From assembly GCA_946222435.1 (NCBI GenBank), contig CAMIOJ010000005.1:1-19435 (forward strand): a stretch of DNA of 19,435 nt, in the 5' to 3' direction. Shown here piece by piece: positions 8,037-13,720 of this stretch. Made by a program: the position numbers and the translations under genes. The notes under the pieces are model-generated. The model had not been told where the DNA came from, searched no databases, and saw only the letters and a list, made by a program, of their open reading frames with translations. Every line of letters starts with the position of its first letter. Position 1 is the stretch's first letter. This DNA comes from an uncultured Micrococcus sp. GTDB lineage: Bacteria > Actinomycetota > Actinomycetes > Actinomycetales > Micrococcaceae.

Positions 8037-8040
8037 GCGG

Positions 8041-8046
8041 TAGACT
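8041..8046 (+). promoter_or_regulatory. -10 box of the DUF4870 gene promoter
   Basis: TAGACT lies 4 nt past the DUF3097 stop. A start about 7 nt downstream would give a leader of about 88 nt before the GTG at 8141. No clear -35 box is visible, and read-through from the DUF3097 gene is equally possible. Confidence 0.4.
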
Positions 8047-8068
8047 GACGCAGAATCGGCCCCTGTGT

Positions 8069-8113
8069 CCCGGGTGACGGCGCCCCTGCGGCGACCGCAG
8101 CTCAGGACCCGGG
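8069..8113 (+). promoter_or_regulatory. Possible structured leader of the DUF4870 gene
   Basis: CCCGGGT (8069-8075) pairs with ACCCGGG (8107-8113), enclosing a smaller hairpin CTGCGG-CGA-CCGCAG (8086-8100). The Shine-Dalgarno GAGGAG at 8131-8136 lies outside these stems. GC-rich DNA forms such pairings by chance, so this is tentative. Confidence 0.3.
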
Positions 8114-8140
8114 CCAGACCCCGACCCGACGAGGAGCACC

Positions 8141-8950
8141 GTGGCGAAGTCCGACCGACGCGCACCCCGACGCGCCGCCGAGACCCCGGCGGGCGACACC
8201 CCGGCCACCGCGCAGGCGTCAGGCACGGGCGCCGAGACGGGCGCACCCCAGCAGCACCGCGCGCCCAGCGGCCGCGTCCGCCCCAAGCGCGCCTCGCTGC
8301 GCCGCTCCTCCCGCAAGGACCCGGCCGTTCCCGCAGGCGGCGATCAGCCCGCGCCTGCCGCTGGTGTGCGGACTGATGCGGCGCCGTCCGCTGGTGACTC
8401 TGCAGCTGGTGAGCCGGCCGCTGGCGAGTCGCCCGTCGCCGAGCGGACACCCACTGCACCGGCCGCTGCCGGGGCGACGGCCGGCGGCACCGCCCTGAAG
8501 ACCCGCACCGATGCGCCCGAGGAGCCGCGTCCGGCACGCCCGGTGCGTCCGGCCAAGCAGCAGCGCGCCGCCCGGCGCCCCTCCTGGGTGGACGTCACTT
8601 CCGGCCCCGGTGCTCCGCTGACCGCGAAGCAGGACCGCGAGCGGGCCACCATGGCGCACTTCGGCGTGGCCGTGGGCTTCGTGGCGCCCCTGGCGATCTG
8701 GCTGCTCTATCGGGATCGCGGACCCTTCACCGCACAGGAGGCCAAGGAGGCGCTGAACTTCGCCGTGCCCCCGACCCTGCTGATGGGCGTGTTCTTCTTC
8801 CTCGGCCAGCTCCCGGTGCTCGGGCCGATCTTCGCGATCCTCGGCGCCCTGATCTGGATGGTCATGGCGTTCTACGGCATCCTCGGCGGCTCCCAGGTGA
8901 ACAAGGGCCGCCCGTACCGCTACCCGTTCAACCTGCGCATCCTGCGCTGA
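8141..8950 (+). CDS. DUF4870 domain membrane protein with a long disordered N-terminus
   Basis: The 269-residue product has two parts. Residues 1-150 are Ala/Pro/Arg/Gly-rich and almost certainly disordered, with three 5-residue repeats (AGDSA, AGEPA, AGESP) encoded at 8390-8434. Residues 155-269 form a DUF4870-type domain: QDRERATMAHFGVAVGFVAPLAIWLLY, QEAKEALNFAV and two further hydrophobic helices (about 206-220 and 225-248), ending in a basic RPYRYPFNLRILR. The N-terminal segment is probably cytoplasmic. Function is unknown. The start is GTG with GAGGAG 4 nt upstream. A strong terminator follows 20 nt after the stop, so this ends the DUF3097-DUF4870 transcription unit. Confidence 0.85.
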   Translation: MAKSDRRAPRRAAETPAGDTPATAQASGTGAETGAPQQHRAPSGRVRPKRASLRRSSRKDPAVPAGGDQPAPAAGVRTDAAPSAGDSAAGEPAAGESPVAERTPTAPAAAGATAGGTALKTRTDAPEEPRPARPVRPAKQQRAARRPSWVDVTSGPGAPLTAKQDRERATMAHFGVAVGFVAPLAIWLLYRDRGPFTAQEAKEALNFAVPPTLLMGVFFFLGQLPVLGPIFAILGALIWMVMAFYGILGGSQVNKGRPYRYPFNLRILR

Positions 8951-8969
8951 CGGACGGCGACCCCAGCGC

Positions 8970-9003
8970 ACGGCGCTCTCCCCCTTCGTGGGGAGGGCGC
9001 CGT
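8970..9003 (+). terminator. Strong intrinsic-type terminator after the DUF4870 gene
   Basis: A 14-bp stem (8970-8983 with 8990-9003, one G-U wobble) closes a 6-nt UUCG-containing loop 20 nt after the stop codon. There is no long U-tract, as is common in high-GC actinobacteria. Confidence 0.8.
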
Positions 9004-9091
9004 CGTCGTTGTGGGGGTGTGGGCTGTGGGGCCCGGAGGTGCAATGGCGTACGGCATCGACGGAAGAGTCCTCGACGATCCCGGTGACGTC

Positions 9092-9145
9092 GAGGGCGAA
9101 GTTTCCCGTCATTGCGGCGCGAATGAGGGGAAACTTCGCCCCCAC
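9092..9145. repeat. Palindromic dispersed repeat, copy 1 (REP-like)
   Basis: The arms GGGCGAAGTTTCCC (9094-9107) and GGGAAACTTCGCCC (9128-9141) are perfect complements. After one G-G mismatch the stem continues as TCATT/AATGA around the loop GCGGCGCG. The core GAAGTTTC is unusually AT-rich for this genome. It lies between two convergent gene ends. A second copy is at 13623-13675: the outer arms are nearly identical and the loop sequence ATTGCGGCG is shared, but the inner stem differs. Confidence 0.85.
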
Positions 9146-9156
9146 ACGCCGTGGGG
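9140..9156 (-). terminator. Probable terminator of lepA-hemW
   Basis: CCCCAC (9140-9145) and GTGGGG (9151-9156) form a 6-bp stem with a 5-nt loop, 10 nt beyond the hemW stop on the minus strand. Its far arm shares bases with the end of the palindromic repeat, so the two structures would compete in RNA. Confidence 0.5.
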
Positions 9157-9166
9157 AAGGGGCAGC

Positions 9167-10447
9167 TCAGAAGCCGGCGAGCTCGCGCACGATGTGGTCG
9201 TTGCGCAGACGGCCCTCCAGCGTGGGCACGATGCGGCCGGCCAGGGCGAGCCGGCCGTCGACCAGTCCGTCCGCGATCAGCTGCGGTATGCGGGCACGGG
9301 CCGCCGCTCCCCCGTCCTCGGCCTGCTCCAGGACCTTCACGTCCAGCCCCTCGACCATCCGCACGTTCAGCATGATCCGCTCGAGCAGCCGCGCCTCGGC
9401 GTCCGGCATCTCACGGCCCACGGCCGGAGTGACGCCGGTGGCCAGGCGCTGCGCGTAGGCGGCCGGGTGCTTGGCGTTCCAGAACCGCACGCCGGCGACG
9501 TGCGAGTGCGACCCCGGGCCGATCCCCCACCAGTCCATGTCCCGCCAGTAGGCCACGTTGTGCTTGACGCGGTGCTCGCCGGTCCCGGCCGGGTCGTGCG
9601 CCCAGTTGGAGACCTCGTACCAGCGGAAGCCGGCCTGCTCCAGCAGCTCGTCGGCGAGCAGGTACTTGTCCGCCTGGTCGTCCGGATCGACGTCCGCCAC
9701 CTGGCCGCGGGCCACCTGGGCGCCGAACTTCGTGCCCTCCTCCACGATCAGCGAGTAGGCGCTGATGTGGTCCGGGCGGCAGCCGATCGCGGTCTGCAGC
9801 GTGGTGCGCCAGTCCTCGAGCGACTCGCCCGGGGTGCCGTAGATCAGGTCCAGGGACACGTCCAGCCCGGCAGCGCGGGCCGCCTCCACCGCGGCCGGGA
9901 TGTTCTCCGGCCGGTGGGTGCGCTCGAGCGTGGCGAGCACGTGAGGCACGGCGGACTGCATGCCCACGGACACCCGGGTCACTCCCCCGGCGGCCAGCTC
10001 GCGCAGGTAGGCCTCGTCCACGGTGTCCGGGTTGGCCTCCACGGTCACCTCGGCGCCGGGGACGATCCCGAAGGCCTCACGCGCCGCGTCCAGGATGCGC
10101 ACCAGGTGCGCCGCCGGCAGCAGCGTGGGCGTGCCGCCGCCGAAGAACACCGTGTGCAATGGCCGGGCCGGGACCCCGGACTCCCGCAGCGCCCGCGCGG
10201 CGAAGCCGATCTCCGCCACGGCCGTGTCCGCGTAGTCGCCGCGGGACGCCCCCGGCCCCAGGTCCGGGGCGGTGTACGTGTTGAAGTCGCAGTACCCGCA
10301 GCGCACCGTGCAGAACGGCACATGCACATACAGGCTGAACGTCCTCGAGGCATCCGAGGCGAGGGACGCCCGGACCGCCTCCGCGCAGGCGGCGGGGAGG
10401 TGGCCGTCGTCGGGAACGGGCTCGCCGAGCGGCAGGGTGGCGGGCAC
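9167..10447 (-). CDS. hemW: Radical SAM protein HemW (haem chaperone; formerly coproporphyrinogen III oxidase-like)
   Basis: The 426-residue protein carries the radical-SAM cluster motif C46-x3-C50-x2-C53 within HVPFCTVRCGYCDFNTY, where CDFNTY is typical of HemW rather than HemN. GGGTPTLLP follows, together with other TIM-barrel strands and a C-terminal HemN-type domain. HemW binds haem and probably delivers it to client proteins; many databases still label it an anaerobic coproporphyrinogen oxidase. The GTG start lies 3 nt after the lepA stop, with AAGTAAGG just upstream, so it forms an operon with lepA. The lepA-hemW pair is widely conserved. A hairpin follows the stop. Confidence 0.94.
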   Translation of the reverse strand: MPATLPLGEPVPDDGHLPAACAEAVRASLASDASRTFSLYVHVPFCTVRCGYCDFNTYTAPDLGPGASRGDYADTAVAEIGFAARALRESGVPARPLHTVFFGGGTPTLLPAAHLVRILDAAREAFGIVPGAEVTVEANPDTVDEAYLRELAAGGVTRVSVGMQSAVPHVLATLERTHRPENIPAAVEAARAAGLDVSLDLIYGTPGESLEDWRTTLQTAIGCRPDHISAYSLIVEEGTKFGAQVARGQVADVDPDDQADKYLLADELLEQAGFRWYEVSNWAHDPAGTGEHRVKHNVAYWRDMDWWGIGPGSHSHVAGVRFWNAKHPAAYAQRLATGVTPAVGREMPDAEARLLERIMLNVRMVEGLDVKVLEQAEDGGAAARARIPQLIADGLVDGRLALAGRIVPTLEGRLRNDHIVRELAGF

Positions 10448-10450
10448 GCC

Positions 10451-12307
10451 TTACTTCTTGCCCTTGTCCGCGGACGAGGAGTCCGAGGACAGCGCGGCGA
10501 TGAACGCCTCCTGCGGGACCTCCACGGTGCCCACCATCTTCATGCGCTTCTTGCCCTCCTTCTGCTTCTCCAGCAGCTTGCGCTTGCGGGAGATGTCGCC
10601 GCCGTAGCACTTGGAGAGCACGTCCTTGCGGATCGCGCGGATGTTCTCGCGGGCGATGATGCGCGAGCCGATGGCGGCCTGGATCGGCACCTCGAACTGC
10701 TGCCGCGGGATGAGCTCCTTGAGCTTCGCGGTCATCATGGTGCCGTAGGAGTAGGCGAAGTCGCGGTGGGTGATCGCGGAGAACGCGTCCACCTGGTCGC
10801 CCTGCAGCAGGATGTCCACCTTGACCAGGTCCGCGGCCTGGTCCCCGTCCGCACCCCAGTTCAGGGACGCGTAGCCCTTGGTGCGGGACTTCAGGGAGTC
10901 GAAGAAGTCGAAGACGATCTCCGCCAGCGGGATGCGGTAGCGGATCTCCACGCGCTCCTCGGACAGGTAGTCCATGCCCTGCAGGTTGCCGCGCTTGGAC
11001 TGGCACAGCTCCATCACGGCGCCGATGAACTCGGCCGGCACGATGATCGTGGCCGCCGCCATGGGCTCGCGGACCTCGTGGATCTTGCCCTCCGGGAACT
11101 CCGACGGGTTGGTCACCTCCACCACGGTGCGGTCCTCGGTGGTGACCTGGTAGACCACGTTCGGCATGGTGGAGATCAGGTCCAGGTCGAACTCGCGCTC
11201 CAGGCGCTCACGGACGATCTCCAGGTGCAGCAGGCCCAGGAAGCCCACGCGGAAGCCGAAGCCGAGGGCCACGGAGGTCTCCGGCTCGTAGTTCAGGGCG
11301 GCGTCGTTGAGCTTGAGCTTGTCCAGGGCGTCGCGCAGCACCGGGTAGTCCGACCCGTCGATCGGGTAGAGGCCGGAGAACACCATCGGCTGCGGGTCCC
11401 GGTAGCCGCCGATCTCGTCCGGTGCCGGGTCGGACTCGAGCGTGACGGTGTCGCCCACCTTGGACTGGCGGACGTCCTTCACGCCGGTGATGAGGTAGCC
11501 CACCTCGCCCACGCCCAGGCCCTGGGTGGGCTGCGGCTCCGGGGAGGACACCCCGATCTCCAGCAGCTCGTGCGTGGTGCCGGTGGACATCATGCGGATC
11601 TTCTCGCGCGGGGAGAGCTGGCCGTCCACCACGCGGACGTAGGTGACCACGCCGCGGTAGGTGTCGTAGACGGAGTCGAAGATCATGGCACGGGCCGGGG
11701 CGTCGGCCACGCCCTCCGGGGCCGGCAGGGCCTGGACCACGCGGTCCAGCAGCTCCGGCACACCCACGCCGGTCTTGCCGGACACGCGCAGCACGTCCTC
11801 CGGCTCGCAGCCGATCAGCTGCGCGATCTCCGCGGCGTACCGGTCCGGGTCCGCCGCCGGCAGGTCGATCTTGTTGAGCACCGGGATGATCTCGAGCTCG
11901 TTCTCCATGGCCAGGTAGAGGTTGGCCAGGGTCTGCGCCTCGATGCCCTGCGCGGCGTCCACCAGGAGGATCGCACCCTCACAGGAGGCCAGGGAGCGGG
12001 AGACCTCGTAGGTGAAGTCCACGTGGCCCGGGGTGTCGATCATGTTCAGCGCGTAGTTGACGCCGTCGACCTCCCACGGCATGCGCACCGCCTGGGACTT
12101 GATGGTGATGCCGCGCTCGCGCTCGATGTCCATGCGGTCCAGGTACTGGGCCTTCATGTCGCGCGGCTGGACCACGCCGGTGCACTGCAGCATGCGGTCG
12201 GCCAGGGTGGACTTGCCGTGGTCGATGTGCGCGATGATGCAGAAGTTGCGGATCACCGAGGGATCGGTGCGCGCGGGCACGGGCGGGTTCGACGCCAGAG
12301 GCGACAC
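10451..12307 (-). CDS. lepA: Elongation factor 4 (LepA), ribosome-associated GTPase
   Basis: EF4 is a translational GTPase that acts on stalled or back-translocating ribosomes and in 30S biogenesis. The product has G1 AHIDHGKS (26-33), then DTPGH and NKID, EF-G-like domains II, III and V, and the LepA-specific C-terminus with YGGDISRKRKLLEKQKEGKKRMK. I start it at GTG 12307 (618 aa): GGAAG lies about 7 nt upstream, and this length is normal for the family. The open frame runs on to 12400, but the extra 31 residues are not LepA-like and would overlap the divergent gene at 12384. I found no clear -10 box for lepA in the 76-bp intergenic stretch. Confidence 0.97.
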   Translation of the reverse strand: MSPLASNPPVPARTDPSVIRNFCIIAHIDHGKSTLADRMLQCTGVVQPRDMKAQYLDRMDIERERGITIKSQAVRMPWEVDGVNYALNMIDTPGHVDFTYEVSRSLASCEGAILLVDAAQGIEAQTLANLYLAMENELEIIPVLNKIDLPAADPDRYAAEIAQLIGCEPEDVLRVSGKTGVGVPELLDRVVQALPAPEGVADAPARAMIFDSVYDTYRGVVTYVRVVDGQLSPREKIRMMSTGTTHELLEIGVSSPEPQPTQGLGVGEVGYLITGVKDVRQSKVGDTVTLESDPAPDEIGGYRDPQPMVFSGLYPIDGSDYPVLRDALDKLKLNDAALNYEPETSVALGFGFRVGFLGLLHLEIVRERLEREFDLDLISTMPNVVYQVTTEDRTVVEVTNPSEFPEGKIHEVREPMAAATIIVPAEFIGAVMELCQSKRGNLQGMDYLSEERVEIRYRIPLAEIVFDFFDSLKSRTKGYASLNWGADGDQAADLVKVDILLQGDQVDAFSAITHRDFAYSYGTMMTAKLKELIPRQQFEVPIQAAIGSRIIARENIRAIRKDVLSKCYGGDISRKRKLLEKQKEGKKRMKMVGTVEVPQEAFIAALSSDSSSADKGKK

Positions 12308-12370
12308 AGGACACTTCCTTCGCTCGTGGAGAGATGGATCAGCGGCCCATTCTTCCATGCATGGGACCGG

Positions 12371-12376
12371 TAGGCT
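12371..12376 (+). promoter_or_regulatory. -10 box of a probably leaderless pemK-like promoter
   Basis: TAGGCT ends 7 nt before the ATG at 12384, and no Shine-Dalgarno is present, consistent with a leaderless transcript. The same hexamer precedes the uvrA-like gene at nearly the same distance. Confidence 0.5.
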
Positions 12377-12383
12377 CGTTTCC

Positions 12384-12953
12384 ATGGCCATCGACCTCAT
12401 GCGTGCCCTCCGGATGGGCCGGCAGATCTACCGCACCGTCAAGAGACTGCAGGGCGGCGAGGGCCGCCGGCAGGGTCCGGGCCCCCGCGGCTCGGGCTCC
12501 GCACCTCGCCAGGGCGGCGCCGGCGTCCAGAACGACCCGCAGCGCACGTCCCGCTACCCCGGCGACTTCACCGGCCGCACCCGCGTGGAGTACGACCCGG
12601 TCCCCGGCCCAGAGGCCGGCCCCGGCGAGGTCGTGTGGACGTGGGTCCCCTTCGAGGAGATGGACGGCCGCGGCAAGGACCGCCCCGTGCTCATCGTGGG
12701 GCACGACGACGGCCGGCTCCTCGGCCTGATGCTCACCTCCAAGGACCGCAACAACGCCCACACCTCCGACCCGGACTACGTGGACATCGGCGCCGGCGCC
12801 TGGGACTCGAAGGGCCGCCCCTCCGAGGTGAAGCTGGACCGCATCCTCCGTGTGGACCCGCGCGACGTGCGCCGCGAGGGCGGTGTGCTGGACCGCGCTC
12901 GGTTCGACGACGTGGCGGCGGCCCTGGCCGACCGCCGAGGCTGGATCCGCTGA
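12384..12953 (+). CDS. PemK/MazF-family toxin-like protein without an adjacent antitoxin
   Basis: The 189-residue product has a basic, Gly/Arg-rich N-terminal third (about 1-55) and a C-terminal PemK/MazF-like SH3 barrel (about 78-180). Recognisable blocks are GEVVWTWVPFEEMDGRGKDRPVLIVG (82-107) and LLGLMLTSKD. Canonical MazF toxins are about 110 residues and are encoded directly after a small antitoxin; none exists here, because lepA diverges on one side and rpsT follows on the other. Single-gene relatives of this length next to lepA are common in Micrococcaceae, so a housekeeping role or a non-toxic RNA-binding role is plausible (inference). The start fits a leaderless mRNA. A hairpin at 12973-12989 follows the stop. 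Confidence 0.8.
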   Translation: MAIDLMRALRMGRQIYRTVKRLQGGEGRRQGPGPRGSGSAPRQGGAGVQNDPQRTSRYPGDFTGRTRVEYDPVPGPEAGPGEVVWTWVPFEEMDGRGKDRPVLIVGHDDGRLLGLMLTSKDRNNAHTSDPDYVDIGAGAWDSKGRPSEVKLDRILRVDPRDVRREGGVLDRARFDDVAAALADRRGWIR

Positions 12954-12972
12954 GGCGGGTCGCTGTCGGCAG

Positions 12973-12989
12973 CCGAGCGGAGCGCTCGG
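12973..12989 (+). terminator. Short GC-rich hairpin after the pemK-like gene
   Basis: CCGAGCG (12973-12979) pairs with CGCTCGG (12983-12989) over a 3-nt loop, 20 nt past the stop. The lack of a U-tract makes it a modest terminator candidate. The rest of the gene-free stretch up to about 13100 is GC-rich with no further feature I can support. Confidence 0.5.
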
Positions 12990-13104
12990 GGAGTTGAGCG
13001 CCCGGTGCGGCGCGAGGCGGAGGCGGGTGCCGTCGTCGGGAGGCACGGGCGCGCCCGGTGTGACACGCCGCTCCCCCCGGTTCCTTCGGGCCAGTGGCGG
13101 CTGG

Positions 13105-13110
13105 TAAGGT
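13105..13110 (+). promoter_or_regulatory. rpsT: Putative rpsT promoter -10 box
   Basis: TAAGGT is the best -10 match in the 313-bp gene-free region before rpsT. A transcript would start near 13117-13118 and carry a leader of about 149 nt. No convincing -35 box is present. Confidence 0.5.
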
Positions 13111-13117
13111 GGTGGGC

Positions 13118-13266
13118 ATTGTGTCCGGTCGGTCGACGGACACCCTCGGGGCGGAGAACCAAGGTGTTCCCCACGCCACTCAGTCACCGGACCCGAGATG
13201 CCCTCTACGACCCCTGTACAGACGGTGCGGCCCACGTGCCGGCACCGACGACATGAAGGACCTGAT
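13118..13266 (+). promoter_or_regulatory. rpsT: Structured 5' leader of rpsT
   Basis: Three nested or adjacent stems can be drawn: GTGTCCG/CGGACAC (13121-13127 with 13137-13143, 9-nt loop); CTCGGG/CCCGAG (13145-13150 with 13192-13197); and inside the second, GAAC/GTTC (13156-13159 with 13166-13169), extended by GG/CC around a bulged A. A leader this long and foldable before a ribosomal protein gene suggests autoregulation by S20, which is known for E. coli rpsT; the mechanism here is inferred. Confidence 0.4.
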
Positions 13267-13533
13267 TTGGCTAACATCAAGTCTCAGAAGAAGCGCATCC
13301 TCACCAACGAGAAGGCGCGCCAGCGCAACGTCTCCGTGAAGAGCGGCCTGAAGAGCGCCATCCGCGCCGTGAACCAGGCCGTCGCCGCGGGCGACAAGTC
13401 CGCTGCCGGCGAGGCCCTGAAGACCGCCTCCCGCAAGCTGGACAAGGCCGCCTCCAAGGGCGTCATCCACAAGAACCAGGCTGCGAACCGCAAGTCCGGC
13501 ATCGCCGCCCGCGTGAACCGCATGGGCGCCTGA
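13267..13533 (+). CDS. rpsT: 30S ribosomal protein S20
   Basis: The 88-residue, Lys/Ala-rich helical protein begins with (M)ANIKSQKKRILTNEKARQRN and ends with KNQAANRKSGIAARVNRMGA, both diagnostic for S20, which binds 16S rRNA early in 30S assembly. The start is a rare TTG at 13267, preceded by GAAGGA at 6-nt spacing. An in-frame ATG at 13198 would add 23 residues unrelated to S20, so I reject it. E. coli rpsT also starts with UUG, where weak initiation is part of autoregulation. The gene is monocistronic, with a perfect terminator immediately downstream, and faces holA. Confidence 0.97.
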   Translation: MANIKSQKKRILTNEKARQRNVSVKSGLKSAIRAVNQAVAAGDKSAAGEALKTASRKLDKAASKGVIHKNQAANRKSGIAARVNRMGA

Positions 13534-13552
13534 GCCTCCAGCGCTTCGCATG

Positions 13553-13584
13553 AAGGCCCCGTCACCTGATGGTGACGGGGCCTT
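13553..13584 (+). terminator. rpsT terminator, perfect 14-bp stem
   Basis: AAGGCCCCGTCACC (13553-13566) and GGTGACGGGGCCTT (13571-13584) pair perfectly around a TGAT loop, 19 nt after the rpsT stop. The A and T tails of the stem make it usable in both directions. Confidence 0.92.
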
Positions 13585-13622
13585 CTGCTGTCCGGGGGGG
13601 GTGTCCCGTTCCCTGGCAGCTT

Positions 13623-13675
13623 GAGGGCGAAGTTTCCCGGAATTGCGGCGTTATTCCGGGAAACTTCGCCCTCAC
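13623..13675. repeat. Palindromic dispersed repeat, copy 2 (REP-like)
   Basis: A perfect 21-bp stem (13623-13643 with 13653-13673) encloses the loop TGCGGCGTT. The outer 17 nt (GAGGGCGAAGTTTCCCG) and the ATTGCGGCG around the loop are identical to copy 1 at 9092-9145, while the inner stem is GGAAT/ATTCC instead of TCATT/AATGA. It lies between the rpsT terminator and the holA stop, again between convergent genes. Confidence 0.88.
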
Positions 13676-13720
13676 TTTCCCAGGGTCAGTCGCGCGCGTG
13701 GGTCGCGAGCATCGTCTTGC

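Noticed and set aside
9011..12373. Plus-strand open frame of 1120 codons opposite hemW and lepA
   Set aside because: It mirrors two well-identified genes; its composition (His, Arg, Gly, Val, Leu-rich) is what an antisense frame of GC3-rich coding DNA gives, and no family features are seen.
12308..12400. N-terminal extension of LepA (31 residues)
   Set aside because: The extra residues do not match LepA, overlap the divergent pemK-like gene, and a GTG with a good Shine-Dalgarno lies at 12307.
12384..12953. A complete toxin-antitoxin module
   Set aside because: No small antitoxin frame overlaps or adjoins the gene; the upstream neighbour is lepA on the other strand and the downstream region is the rpsT leader.
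13044..13060. Near-palindrome around GGGCGCGCCC upstream of rpsT
   Set aside because: Short GC-only palindromes are expected by chance at this base composition and no regulator is implied.
13198..13266. N-terminal extension of S20 from an ATG at 13198
   Set aside because: Adds 23 residues unlike S20; the TTG at 13267 has a well-placed GAAGGA and begins exactly at the conserved ANIKSQKKR.
13594..13601. Run of eight G between the rpsT terminator and the palindrome
   Set aside because: Non-coding; probably ordinary high-GC sequence or an assembly-sensitive homopolymer, with no consequence for any gene.
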